Of a DNA stretch of 64,000 nucleotides, positions 11,390 to 23,700 are shown one piece after another. Source of the stretch: Pezizomycotina sp. ARF18. Lineage: Eukaryota; Ascomycota. The stretch covers positions 186,001 to 250,000 of the forward strand of contig AZLU01000020.1 in assembly GCA_002224055.1 (NCBI GenBank), read 5' to 3'. Position numbers and translations under genes: made by a program. Numbering within the stretch: the first letter of the stretch is position 1; every line of letters starts with the position of its first letter. Under the pieces are notes generated by a model, which had not been told where the DNA came from, did not search any database, and saw nothing but the letters and a program-made list of their open reading frames with translations.

Positions 11390-13643
11390 TCAAATCAGAA
11401 CCCAGGTCCGGCGCCTGATTTCCTGCCGCGACGGAGGGGATATGGTTACCGTGGGGCGGTGTCTAGGTGTTGGGGAACCCCTCGTCGGTGTTTTTGTGTT
11501 GTATCGTCGGTACCGTCGATTGTATTTCTCGGCACCGTCGTCTTCCCCGTCGTTCGAGTAGTTATACTCCTCTTCCATTATATCGTCGAGCCTTTCCTTT
11601 AACCCGTCGCCAGGACCTAGGACGATTACATCGTCGTCGTAGGTACCCACGTGCCTCTGAGACAGTCTATTTCCGCCGGGAGGGCGCAGGTATTGTTGGC
11701 AATTCGCAGGCTGCTGGATGAACTGTTGCACCGACGGGGGCTGTCGCGAAGGTTGCTAGTAAGCATGGCGAGGGTAAGGCAGTACGATTCGAACAGGCTC
11801 CTGTCTGCCGTGGACATGTCCTGAAGGCCGTAATCGTCGTCGTCATCGTCGTATTGCTCTCTTTGGTACTCTTGTACACCTTCTTGTTCTTCTTCTTCCT
11901 CCTCGTCCTCGTCCTCGTCCTCCTCTTCTTCTTCTTCCTCTTCTTTGCTTTTTCAGCGTAGTCCTCTTCTTCCTTCTCATACTTTCCCTCTACGGATGCT
12001 GTCGTTGACGAAGCCCAGCTGTCGTGAGGCTCGTGTGGTGATCCTGATATTATAGGGATCGGGCGACTCCATACGTTGCGATGAGAAGGTGTGAGCGGAG
12101 TGAGTTCCGTGATCGTAGTTGGGCTTTCCGGTTTAGAGGCGGGCCGGTATCTCCTGATCAGCTCTTCGGATATCTCATCCTCTAATTCTTCCTCCGGCGC
12201 TTCCTCCGAGGTTTCCTCGTGAGGTTCTTCGGGAGATTCTTCGTTTATAGTGAAATCATCCCAGGACGGTTCAAAGTTAAATGATTCACGGTGTAGCGAC
12301 CATGTCGGCGAAAGCTCGACTTTAAGTGACTCGCGGCATAATGGTATTGTGGTAGGAGATTCAATGTGCGGCGGTTCTCGGCGCGATGGTCGTGTGGTCA
12401 GAGGTTCAACGTGAAGCGATTCACGTGGACTGGCGAACGTATACGTGCCGGCGCGGGAGGAGTCGGAAGTGGTTTCACCGTCTGCGGAAGACTAGCTTTG
12501 CTTGAGACTCGAGGCGGGAAGTTTAAGGAAACATCTTCGATACCGTTGATCGCCGGAAATTGCTTGGGGGATTCTACCCTCTCGAGTTCGCAGGATATTT
12601 TTACTCTAACGGAGTGAACTCTGTCCATCTCGCACGAAATTGGCTCGTGTAGCTCGTCCTCGAAGGGCCAGGTTCCCTCGGATATTGTGACGACATCTTG
12701 GTTTTGCTTGTCGACTTGGGTCGACGAGCCGGATTTCAACGTCCCTATTATGGAATGCAGGAGCGTGGATGCCATCCTCGGCCGCCTGGGTAAGTACGCG
12801 ACCAGCTGAGAGGAACTACCCTCAAGGGCTGGCAAGCGTACGGTTGATCTAAGATGGATGTACCGGTCGTGCTGATCGAATCTGCTGTGGACTCGAAGGA
12901 TCGTTTAGGCCTGCCGCCATCATCCATGGAACCCCTCGGTCGACCTTCCTCGGTGGATCTTCTTGGTCGGCTATCCGGAACGCAGAGGCGATTTACATCT
13001 ACGGGAGGAGTATGACGAGTCCAACTCGGACGACCCGTGTACTCCTCAGAGATGGGAGTTTGTAACCGAGAACTACGCGAAACACGAGAGGCGGAGGTTG
13101 AAAGACGGAACCAGGATTTCCTAGAGGTATCCCTGCTCGCACGCACGGACATGGATCCTACGTCGGATGCTGAACCTTCCTCGTGTAGCAATATAGATTC
13201 CCTGGTAGATCGTCGGGGAGGCCAGCTCCAGCCGCTAGTGGCCCTGCGTGGTGAACTGACCGAAAAGTGTGATGTATCCTCGTCGGCCTTCTCCGGATCG
13301 CGCTCGCGGTTGCGGTTACCTCCCCGTTTGGAAGTCGGACTAGATACCCACAGACCAAACGGCGTCGCCGGTCTTATCGCCCTAAAGGCGCGGGAAGCGA
13401 AAAGACCGCCGAGGCACCCCCTTTCGAGGTCGTGCTCGTCTTCTTCGCCGAGAGCGGCATCCTGGGCTTACAAGAGTCGCGGCCCTTTTTATGGCTGTGG
13501 TCCCGCCGGTATAGGATGCAAGCGACGATGATGAGGCAGCCGAAGGCGCCGGCTACGACTCCCGACGCGATGCCGATGACTAGAGGTGAAGATATTTGGG
13601 AAGCTGAAGTTGCGTAAGCTTCACGGCCGACCATATCGTCCAT
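11390..13643 (-). CDS. N-terminal single-pass membrane protein with very long acidic, disordered cytoplasmic tail
   Basis: From ATG at 13641-13643 the protein has a ~20-residue outer segment, one membrane helix (PLVIGIASGVVAGAFGCLII then VACILYRRDHSHKK) and a tail of some 650-700 residues with no recognised domain. The tail is rich in Ser, Arg and Pro (SRVSRSSRLQTPISEEYTG, DVNRLCVPDSRPRR), then acidic (EESPEEPHEETSEEAPEEE), then a run of Glu/Asp from a GAA/GAG/GAC repeat (about 11880-11945), and ends QQFIQQPANCQQYLRPPGG ... RRRTWVLI at 11390. The reading frame must be changed several times (near 12835, 12410, 11900 and 11740, among others), so it is either damaged or poorly sequenced. Single-helix proteins with such tails occur next to each other here; function unknown. 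Confidence 0.5.
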
Positions 13644-15640
13644 GCTTCTTTCTCCGCTTTCCTCGCTTTATAACTCTACTTCCGAATGTTGCTATAGCCC
13701 ACGAAGATTTCGTGGTACAAGCTTGGGAAGAGGAGTACTTATGATCGAGGACCGGCGAGAAAATTACAGGACGAGGGTGCAATGTCGAGTATAAATATAT
13801 AAGGGAAGAAGATTTGTAAAAAGTGACGTCCGTCGGAACCAAAATCATGAAACCACTGTCGTCCAAACCAATATCTTTATATTTAGACTGAACGTAACGG
13901 TTCCACAGCTAGATTGACATTTTGTGATAGTGTAAGGATTATTTGTTTATTTACATTTACTCCAGCGACTTTTGTGCAAACAAAAACAAATGACAATCCC
14001 ATTCGTTCTGTCATCAGCTTTCTTCACTTGACTCCTGGCAAAAGCGATTACACGATAAGGGTAGATACGTTAAACTATCCATGCATTGTTTTGCCTCTCC
14101 TTCCAAGGCTTCGCAATATGGTAGGGAAACGTCGCAGAAGCGATAGGCTTTATCGATCTTAATCGGAATGCGCATTGCATATCCGCAGCATGCAGAAGCA
14201 CCGGTGTAGCGAATCAGAAGTTTGGACGTAATCGCTTGGAGACCACTGCAGATTAGACGAAGAACAACAGGGAAGGGGCTTGGTTTTAATTTCCGACAAG
14301 TTGAATTTATAGTGTCTATGGAGACGCTATCGTCAGCTTGATGAGGAATCTTGAAGCAAAAGGCTTGAGAGAAACAGCCCACGTTTAGTTAAAATGTGAC
14401 TTCGTGGAACTCTTTTCGCTGTCGTGCTACCGTCTTTGCAACCGAACTGAAACGTCGTCTTACAGCTCGCCGTCGCACGAACATCGCTCTTCCAAATCAG
14501 TAGGGAAATATTGAGCACATAATCAGCAGATAAAAAAATTGTGTGAATTTTGGCTAGGGTCGACATGGTAGCCTACTGTGATAATGTGTCATCGAATCCC
14601 TTCCAGGCAAAATCTCTATACTCTTTGTCTCTCCAGTATTTAATCTCCAGTATCGATATAGCGACATCTTGTTCATCGAACATTTTCATTTGAATCGTTC
14701 CCAAATCCGGCGATAATTTTCATAGAAGAAGAATTGCGGCGCAGCCAATTCCAAGCTTTTTACGTCAATATCGCCGGAGTAACCACTCCGCTCCCTTCTG
14801 CCGATCCACGCGATGCTGTCATCGTGCAATTTCATGGTTGCCTCCAGAACACGTTCCAAAGGGGTTGAGTCAATGAACAACTTGCAGCTTTTTCGGAGGC
14901 GTTGTTTTGGTTTTGGGCTCAGCAACCAGCTATCTGCGTGGTTCCGTTGAGAAACCGCATCCCAGGGGCTTCTCGAAGAATGAAAGCCCATTCATTGTCG
15001 ATTGTTTGGGGTAGGAACTCATACAGTCCAGATATCATTGGTTGCTACGGTTCGACGTGTCCTGAAGAATCTGGATTAGACGACGTGAACTCAACGCGAC
15101 ATTTAATGTCTTCGAGAAGCGAGCTCTAATGAACGGAAATGAAATAGGAGACCAGGGTGAAGTCCAGTGAGGTCATCGAGAAGATGCCTGATGATAGTTA
15201 ACGAATCGGATGTCATGGAAACTTCCGATGTTAAAAGTCGACCTCATGCAAGGGACAAGACCTCCCCCGAAGTCAGTCCCAGAGTTGAGCGCGGCGGCAT
15301 CGGGTACATCGGTGTAAATAACGACTTAGGATTTGTCAAAGTGATGCGCGGTCGAACGAATTGATGGCGGTGCTGGCGGTTGCGATACTTGTGTCTTTCC
15401 TTCGAAATGAGAGGAACTAGGTTCTTTTGCCGTATAATAGTTATGTAGCACCTTCGTGTTAGACGACTCCGCCCGAGCATTGACATAAGCATGAGACCTC
15501 GAGCCGAAAATGATTTTGACATAAAGCGTACTTTAAATGTGACATAAAGTCTGGGGTAATTGTTCATCATATATGAAACACATGAGACTATATCGCTTTT
15601 TAGCAGGAAATTTGCAACATCCAACACACTTCCAGAACAT
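13644..15640. other. region with unassigned coding-like fragments on the minus strand
   Basis: Several minus-strand segments look protein-like but do not join: GLYEFLPQTIDNEWAFILRE and a following LFIDSTPLERVLEATMKLHD (about 14830-15040), MKMFDEQDVAISILEIKYW (about 14640-14690), and FKIPHQADDSVSIDT ... GYAMRIPIKIDKAYRFCDVS (about 14100-14360). Composition suggests remains of one gene of roughly 1 kb, reading leftwards, with many stops or shifts. I considered a DUF3669-type protein for the KAYRFCDVSLPYCEA stretch but cannot support it. The first ~250 bases are the promoter region of the membrane-protein gene. Confidence 0.28.
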
Positions 15641-18325
15641 CATGACATATCAATGACCTCCTCGTGATTCTCAGCGTTCGCATGCTAAACATTTGAAATT
15701 AGGGTTCGCTAATACCAGTCGCTCTTAACATTTGCTGGACTACGAGAGTGAAGTATTCTAGAAAGTATTCAAAATCACGGCCTTTCTCCGGATGCAGTTG
15801 GGAAATTTTCATTTGACGAGTTGCTCCGGGGAAATCGACTTCCCAACGCTAGATGTGGCTAAGTAATTTAATTCAATAACATGCTTCACGTTCGTATTCA
15901 ACCTCTATCTGGCAAAATCACGTACAATTTGAAGAAAACGTGGCCTCGTTGCAACGGGGATACAGAGTGTTTGCTTTATGCTCACACTGCCGAGTATACG
16001 GCGAAATACTGCCTACGTTGTCCCTTGCATGCCGAGTAAATGGGGGAGGGCAATCACCGAACCAACAAATACTATTTCCAGGCAGTAAAAATTTCAAACA
16101 ATCGCTTTCATCTTTGAATTTCTCACAAGAATGCGATTAAGCCTAATTCAAATGATTCTTAATTGTGTTGTACGTAAATTCATATGCAGGTGACCTAGGG
16201 ATTCCTATTAGTCTCATTAGAAGGTCTGTAGCTATAACATTTTTATTTCGACTATATACTCTACATGCCAATCAGAGGAATCAAACGTTCTTCGCCCAAT
16301 AATAGGAGACTATTATGCTATAAGCTATACGTTATATAACAGATAGTATATTATATATTATATTTTTCGGTTCTTGACTCTACCCTGACGGTATCTTCCG
16401 AGTAAAATGCGTTTTTTTTTTAAAAAAATTTTCGAAATAAATATTAGATCTATAAGATGCTTTTTTCTGTTGGATACAGTAGAGAATATAGAATGTTCAA
16501 AAGAAGGAAGAGAGAATGAACTAAAATTCAAAATAGAGGAGATCAATAAAAGATTGAGCTCTTGGTATCTATACTGTAAATAAGAGGAGTCTAATTGTTT
16601 CCATTGTTCTAATATACCATGATTCTCATGACTATAATTATAGTATGATATTCACGTCTGCGGATGCGAACGCGCTATTTGTCTCGATTAACGATGTTCC
16701 GGTTGTAAAGGAGAAATCATGTCTTACTATTAGTCAATGCTTCCAAATTCTTTATTTATAGAGACTGCATATGCGCACCCGGTTGATCATTGCCTTCTCA
16801 AATTCCAAGACTCCTAATCGTACGGCATCGTTACGAGAATGCTTTTTATTATAATTTATCCTTATTATTGGTCAAGTTAACGACTTTATCTTTCAAGTTC
16901 AATTTTAAGTGATACAAATTAGCAATGGAGAATTGCGGATTTGTTTCCTAGTATTGGTAGCGGAGGGATTCCTGAATATCCGAGCAATTACTCAGTAGAC
17001 TTAAGAAACACAAAAGATTACACGCAATTCAACTGCCCTCAAAACACAAATGCGTCATCGTCCCGTGTCCCTTTTACAAATCCCTTTGCGGTCGATGCTT
17101 CTTCCAGTATTACGCTTCTGATTTTGTATTTTCGAACGCTGCGGTCAGTATGAGTGTCTGAATCAGAATTAACGTTGCCACATTGGAGCTTCCACAGCTG
17201 AGAACAGTTACATAAATACTGCACAATTATGCTACTAAACTATATCCTAATGATCTACGATATACTGAAGATATAAATACGTTGCAAGCACCCCCGGGGT
17301 TCGAAAAGACGTTGCGTCTGTCGACTCTTAATAGTTACTTCTCAAATAATTTCCTGCATTCCCAATCTCATATTTATCATTCAAACACCCAGAAAGAGTT
17401 CTGTGGAAGGTTTGGCTTTAGACCAAAGCATCTAGAAGTGATTTGCAGCGGCCGATCGTGATCAGCTAACCAACTCTCAGAAATCTATCTTTTTTTTTTC
17501 TCTTTTTTTTTCTGGGGTTATGGTTCTCGTCCAGCTTCCAACGGCGTCCCTGGATCCACTCACTTGGGAAGAAATCTAGACCGGACATACCTCGTGGACT
17601 TCGTTTCTCCACGCTTAACGGACAATAAAATGTGGATACCGCCTCGCCTTACGCTAACGATCGTTTCGAAGCCTTCTAGAAGGAAACACGCGATTCTGTC
17701 TTACATTTTTTCCATTTGGGTTTTCACTTTCCCTCTTTCGGAGGCGGCCTGTTTTTTCAACTGTAGGAAAAAACAAGGCACAACGGGTCAAGGTTCAAGA
17801 AGTACGATCGCCGGATATAGCAACCGGCGACAACGCCTAAACCTTAATACCGCTATTATATATATACTTGAATATCCTTCTCCGCGGGCAATCTTAACAT
17901 CATGTCTTATAGTTTCCAGGACCGACTGTTCATGTTGCCGTATAAGATACTGAGCGGTTTTGTGGAACAGGTTTTTTATTTTTTTATTTTTTTTTCCAGT
18001 TTAAATCGTACGATATTTTCTGTTTATTGACGGTGCGGCGCAAGTTTTTCGAGTTAATTTCAAGCAGACAGTCGACTCCGGCTATTGGTATAGCCCGTTC
18101 GCTCTCTAAAAGTTCCTCGTTTCTCTTATTCTTCTCAATATCGGTTCCTTCCGAGACTCGCTAACATTTCTTGATAGCCACTAGCTTTGGCGTCCATGTC
18201 TAAAGCGTTTCCTCTTCGATTCTTTCCTCCATAATACAAGTATCAAGGAAGCTATTGGAGGGTCTAGATCCAGAATTAGCTCTCTCTATCTTACACCGAA
18301 AAGAATGCCGAAAATGATCTTGTGG

Positions 18326-18359
<34 letters not shown>

Positions 18360-19131
18360 GTTTCTAGTATATTATCGTATAGCATAGAATAAAAATATTT
18401 TGAGAGAGCTGTCCTTACCATCGTGAAAGATCCAGAACTCAAGTATGCAAGCCTTCCTTCGTGTTCTACGCTGAGTTACGCTAAGTTTCCCACCTTGCGT
18501 TTTTCAAAGATATAGGCAAGTCTGACCAAGGTCGGAGAATAGCCGCAGAAATGTAACACATTCTAGAAACCACATGCCTCGAAAGATACAGCTTCTGCTC
18601 ACGTGCATTCCACCGATGCTGCATGTAAGTATACTCATGGATAGCGGCATGCTTTGAGGGAAGTTATGCATCTTTTGCGCAACATCAATCTCTTAGAATG
18701 CGTGATACAGGTACGGCGGAGATGTTTGAGGTGCATTGCGTTCCATGCAGAATTTGCTGCAGCAAGATTGGCTGCAGCAAGCTAAGAGAAAACGTGTGGG
18801 CGTTCCAAACCGGGAAGGCAATATACAAGATCTCGGAGCAACGCAAATACTACAGGTAAAAACGGCTCTGCAGCAGATAGCAAAACAGAAAAAATCACGC
18901 TTGCCTATGATGAAACGGCGTCGGAATTCCGAACCGCACTTGCCCAGCAATCAATAAAAAGCTCCACCGATGAGCAATTCCCAGCCTGGTTTTTATCCTT
19001 AACAATCGACATCGTGTCGCGCGCATTATATTTATATTTATCTCAGCTCAGCAATCGATATCCAGGACGCCGCCCAACGAGAAGAAACTGAACACGCCGA
19101 AACCTCTATAATTTGAGGAATAGTTTTCGCG
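15641..19131. other. 3.5 kb AT-rich gene-poor stretch
   Basis: No supportable gene. It is AT-rich around 16.1-16.9 kb, where (TA)-rich and T/A-run DNA prevails, and holds a 32-base T tract at 18327-18358. The right end is the presumed promoter of the MFS transporter gene. Confidence 0.5.
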
Positions 19132-21500
19132 ATGGCTGACGGAGAGCAGAGAGCCAGCGATCGGAGGCGCAAGTCACTACCGAGGGCCTACCGCCCGCAA
19201 ATGAAGAAACTGCGCTGTTGGGTATTCCTATCCAAACGATGGAGAAATGCAGACCAATTTTCTTCACAGCGCAATGGCACAATTCCCAACGGCAGCCCAG
19301 CGGGGTCCCTATCAAACTCAGCGTCCGTCGATGATAAGGGGAACAATGATCTTCATATCCATAGGCTTGTTGGTTTTTCTGGCCGGTGAGTTTTTATCTA
19401 ATTACGGCTCGGGATATAGAATCCCCTCTCAGGGCAGTTTGCCATTCAATGACGTTTTCCTTTTGATTCAGGCTGACTTATAGCGGACAAATAATCGCCA
19501 GCGATGAACATGCCCCTTACGGCCGTCATTCAGTCTTCGGTTACTGCCGAGTTTGATTTCTACGAGGGAGCCGCTTGGCTTACGGCCTCATTTATGGTGA
19601 TTCCACAACCTCCAAAAAAAAATTTTGATCAAAGGTCATCTCCAAAATACAACCTTCAAATGCAGGATATCTAATACAAAGCTATGTCTCGACATATAGA
19701 TTGCCACCTCACTCGCTAGCCCTCTCGCGGCAGGCTTTGCGTCATTTTCCAGCCGCTCAACTTCATCCTCTTTTGCGCAGCAGTGCAGTTCATCGGCACC
19801 GTAGCGACGGCGCTGTCGAGTCATTTCGGGCTTTATCGCTTGCCGCGTGATCGCCGGCATCGGCGCTGGGGCAATGATGCCCGCTCTTGTACGTTAGGAC
19901 AAAGAATAATAAAGGCGCGATGCTGAGATTTCCCCTAATCGTAGTTGCTAACCCTATATTTTCTTTAGTTGATTATCATGCTGCAAATGACCGACGAGAA
20001 GAACAGAGGAGCGTGGATCGGTCTGATGAATTGCGGGTTCACCGCGGGTTTAAGCTTGGGGAAATTCCCCTTTTTAGATCTCTCAAGCGGAGCTTATCAT
20101 GAAAGCAAATATTTGGTGACCTGATTTTCCATTACTAACGTACAGTGCTTACTTTGAATATAGTGGAGTTTTCGCCGGAAGAGCAATCGATTCTGGTCTT
20201 GGATGGGTAGGCATTTCTGCGTGAACAAAAGAGGGCGCTCAATTGCTGATTCAAGGTCTACAGAGAACTATCTTCGGCATCCAGGCCATCATTATCTCCG
20301 TAGCAGGCTTCCTGACTTTCTTCGCGGCACCTGGCCCTGAAAACGAAATCGCCGCCGAACGGAACGAGCCGTATCAGCGACGGTTGAGGAGAGTATGGGC
20401 CAAATTCGCAATATCGACTTCCTCGGTATCTCTGCTTGGTGAGACTCTCGATACTTTGATACTCCAAATCCGGTAGCCCAACAGCTAATACTGACTATTC
20501 GCTGTAGTCACCAGCTCTTTGTTTCCTCCTTTTGGGACTGTCTCTCTCAGATATCCACCCGGCGATCTTCGCTGCCTCAGCGGTGTTTTTCTTCATATTT
20601 ATCCTCGTCGAGCGCCGCGCGGGACCTGACGCCATCATCCGCTGGACCTCCTCACATCCCGCGTCGTATTTCTATCCTGCATCTCCACGCTGGCGCTCAT
20701 GACGGCCCGCTGGGTCGTGCTCTTCTACTCTCCGATCTGGGCTATGGCCGTGCTGCTGTGGACGAACACGCAGGCCGTACCAGCCTGATACCGTCCAGCA
20801 TCGGCTTCGGTGCAGGCGGCATCTGCATCGGTGTCCTGTACATGCGCAAGCAAAGTCGTATTACGGAGCCACATTACTGTGCCTTGGACTGTTTGCGGCG
20901 ACGGAGCTCGGACTTGCGCTTTCGAGAGTGGGGACGCCTGTAAGTCAAAGATTTCTTTCTTTTTTTTTTTTTTTTTTTTTGGTGATACGACGTTAATCTG
21001 CCGAATATGCCCACTGACGGTTGCATTCCAAAATAGGCCTGGTTGTTAGGTACGCTTACGCTAGCGAACGTCTGTTAACTGGTGCCATCCTCAACCTATC
21101 CCTTGCATACGCACTCACGGGTGCGGGTTCGGATGAACTACCCGTAATTACGGGACTGCTGACAACGTTCCGCAACTTCGCCGGACCGTTCGGAACTACC
21201 ATCGCAGGCGGAGCGTTCGCTCGTTCCCTGCAAAAGTCTCTAAGAAAAAATTTAGAGAGATTAGACGATCCAAAAGAAGGGAAGAGTTGATCAGGAAGCT
21301 TCTAGGTAGTCCGGGACTCGTGAGAGAACTCAAAGGGGAAGAGCAGGAAGTTAGCGAGGAACGCGTACGCCAAGTCGCTGGCTACCACGTTCGCCGTAGC
21401 GACTTTCGTCGCCGTGATCGCAACGCTGCTGTTCGCGGGAACATGGAAGAGAAATGAAGAGGGGAAACGGAGAATGGAGGATGAAGGGCGGATGAAATGA
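19132..21500 (+). CDS. MFS drug-type (14-helix DHA2-like) efflux transporter
   Basis: A proton-coupled major facilitator of the multidrug class. Recognisable segments in order: first helix GTMIFISIGLLVFLAG (19310-19385), PLTAVIQSSVTAEFDFYEGA with AWLTASFM, GTVATALSSHFGL and the motif-C-like RVIAGIGAGAMMPAL, then MTDEKNRGAWIGLMNCGFTA, GRAIDSGLGW, FGIQAIIISVAGFLTFFAAP, LALMTARWVVLFYSPIW, PSSIGFGAGGICIGVLYMRK and a C-terminal LATTFAVATFVAVIATLLFA helix before a charged end. At least six introns fit, one with a T21 tract (20960-20980). More than five frame corrections are needed. The start is uncertain: ATG at 19132 or 19274. It is not beside a biosynthetic cluster, so the substrate is open. Confidence 0.82.
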
Positions 21501-23700
21501 ACGGAGCTAGGAATAAGCATTCTTGGAGGATATCACAATAACAGCTATGCAGCATGATATTGGCAATGGAAGCGTTGAGCGAATTCCTATAAGGACTCCA
21601 TGGAGATGATTTCAGATATCTAGTATCCCTTGATCCGTTTTGCATTAACGGCTCCGCTGCAGCGGAGGAATCAAAGGGATACATCATACAATACACTTCC
21701 TCGCTGATATAACTTTAGCTTGGAACTTCATGGGTAGCAATTTGTCGTGATATTCATTTCAAGGGACGATCGCATATGATACCAACTCTACAGAAAGGAA
21801 GGCGCGCGTAATATTTCAAAACTCGCATATGCGGTCCGCGTAGTACTTCGGCGCGAAAGCCCGAGCCATCTTGTGGAGGTCCCCCGATATCGGTGTTCAG
21901 TTTAGGCTTTCAGCGAGAATTATACTCTCGGTTAACGCAACAATCATCGTGTTCGTTCTAAATACTAACTAATCGTGCATTACCAGAACGTGGAGAGGCA
22001 CTAGAGGAAACATTCTCGTTTACAGCTATAGAAGAGTGTTTACTCAACTCCTTCGGCTACTGTCAGAGCTTATGGTAGACACCAATATTAGACGAAAGGA
22101 TTCGAATTCGAAAATTTCTCGGCTTCGCGTTCGGACTTCTTCTCCTTGGTAAAAGCCCTCGCAAGCGAGAACCGTCGTGATTATGCTATATCGCAAACCT
22201 TCAAAAAGTCTGATCCGCAATGCAGCACCTTTTATCTGCAATATCGACTGTTATAAATTGTGATGGGTGTATATCGAATGAAATGGAATCTTGTCTCTGC
22301 AGAGTCGGTCGTAAGCATGATCAGATATTAGAACCTCATGCATGCTCTCGTTTTCGAAAGAGCATTCCCCTGGATATTTTAGTCCTTATTAGTCCTATAA
22401 TTAGAGGTTTAGCGCAAAGTCTTGGACATTTTACCCCAGACCCAAACTTCTGATAGAGTTCAGGAACTGTTTTCGACGTTGGGGCTTCAACATGCAGAAA
22501 AGCCATGCCCAATATTTTGCATGCATGAGGAGAACTCGATCGGCGGCGATGTCCGTCGATGAACTCCAGCTCCCAAGGTATCGGAACTCCGATCGGTTAC
22601 CACGTTTATATGGCAATCGGTAGATTGACTCGTGAGACTACCGGTAAATTTACCGCCTTAGGATGCCGGTTCTGACCGTATCGACACCTACAGTCCTGCA
22701 AGGTAAAAACTTCTTTCTTCTTTACTCATCCGAGTGGGGGAAAAATTTGGTGAATTCCGGAATTCGGCTCCTGGTTCGCAGCTCCAACTTTTCCAAGCGT
22801 CCTTTAACCGGAGGCCAAGCCCACATGGCTTCCAAGAAGTCTTGTCGAAAAAGCTTGACAGTATCCACACTTTTTCTTCTGAGACAGACAACTAACTTTT
22901 ACTGGTTAATGATGTCACTCCCTCGAGCTGGGGGATTAGCGCCAAAATGAACAGACGTTGCCCCAGTTTTTCCATCTTGGATCTCTGCTTACCTTTCTTT
23001 TTTCGAAATTTCTTTTTTTTACCAAAGGACGGAGTACCACGACAAAGAGAGTAATCCGAGAGTCCACGCGAATGAGCGAATGCGTGATTGCTGCACTCTG
23101 TTAGCTGCGAGTCTGCGATCAATAACCGAAAGAAATGCAACCGTCGTGAAACTAAATACTTGCATTTTGGCTTTCATCGCGTGGTCAATTCCTTAGAATC
23201 TGTGCTTTTTGAGCGCGTATATCGTTTTCCGTGCGGGGAAGGAAAGAATCGATGTAATACATGAGCGAGGTATAATAGTCCTGGTTCGTGTAATCCATCG
23301 TTGCCCCCGCAGATCTTACCCTTCTATAAGTACGACCCCTTGTCCCCATGTGTTTCCCTTCCATCTCGGAGGAATCAGGAAGAGTAATACTACCCTTAGT
23401 ATTTGATTACTGTACCTTCTTCCTTGACTTCTGCTTATCTATTCATTAATTTCCTTGCGGTATTTGTTTGTCCGAAATTCTTTTTTTTAATGCTTCGCGC
23501 AGTCTCGTGAACTTTGAGAGGAGACTCAAGAGCTCTGTCTAAATACCTGCCCGTAAGCCTCGCAAGGATCCAGTAATAAAGCTCGCTCTCGCTTAAAAAG
23601 GCCCCTCCAAGACCCGTTATAAAATCGAAAGCATTCCTGTTCCTAGTTTCTTGGAAAACCTTTCGTCTTTCAATAACTAGAAGACTCATCCGCGAAAAAA
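21501..23700. other. intergenic DNA, no gene seen
   Basis: About 2.2 kb between two same-strand transporter genes. Short frames exist but none shows a domain, signal or helix pattern. The right end is the promoter of the DAL5-type transporter. Confidence 0.5.

Noticed and set aside
17564-17953. 129-codon plus-strand frame
   Set aside because: No domain, signal or consistent hydrophobic pattern; sits in AT-rich DNA.
18693-18950. Minus-strand 85-codon frame with 13 cysteines
   Set aside because: The cysteines arise mainly from GCA/CTGCAGCA repeats on the other strand; no signal peptide and no family layout.
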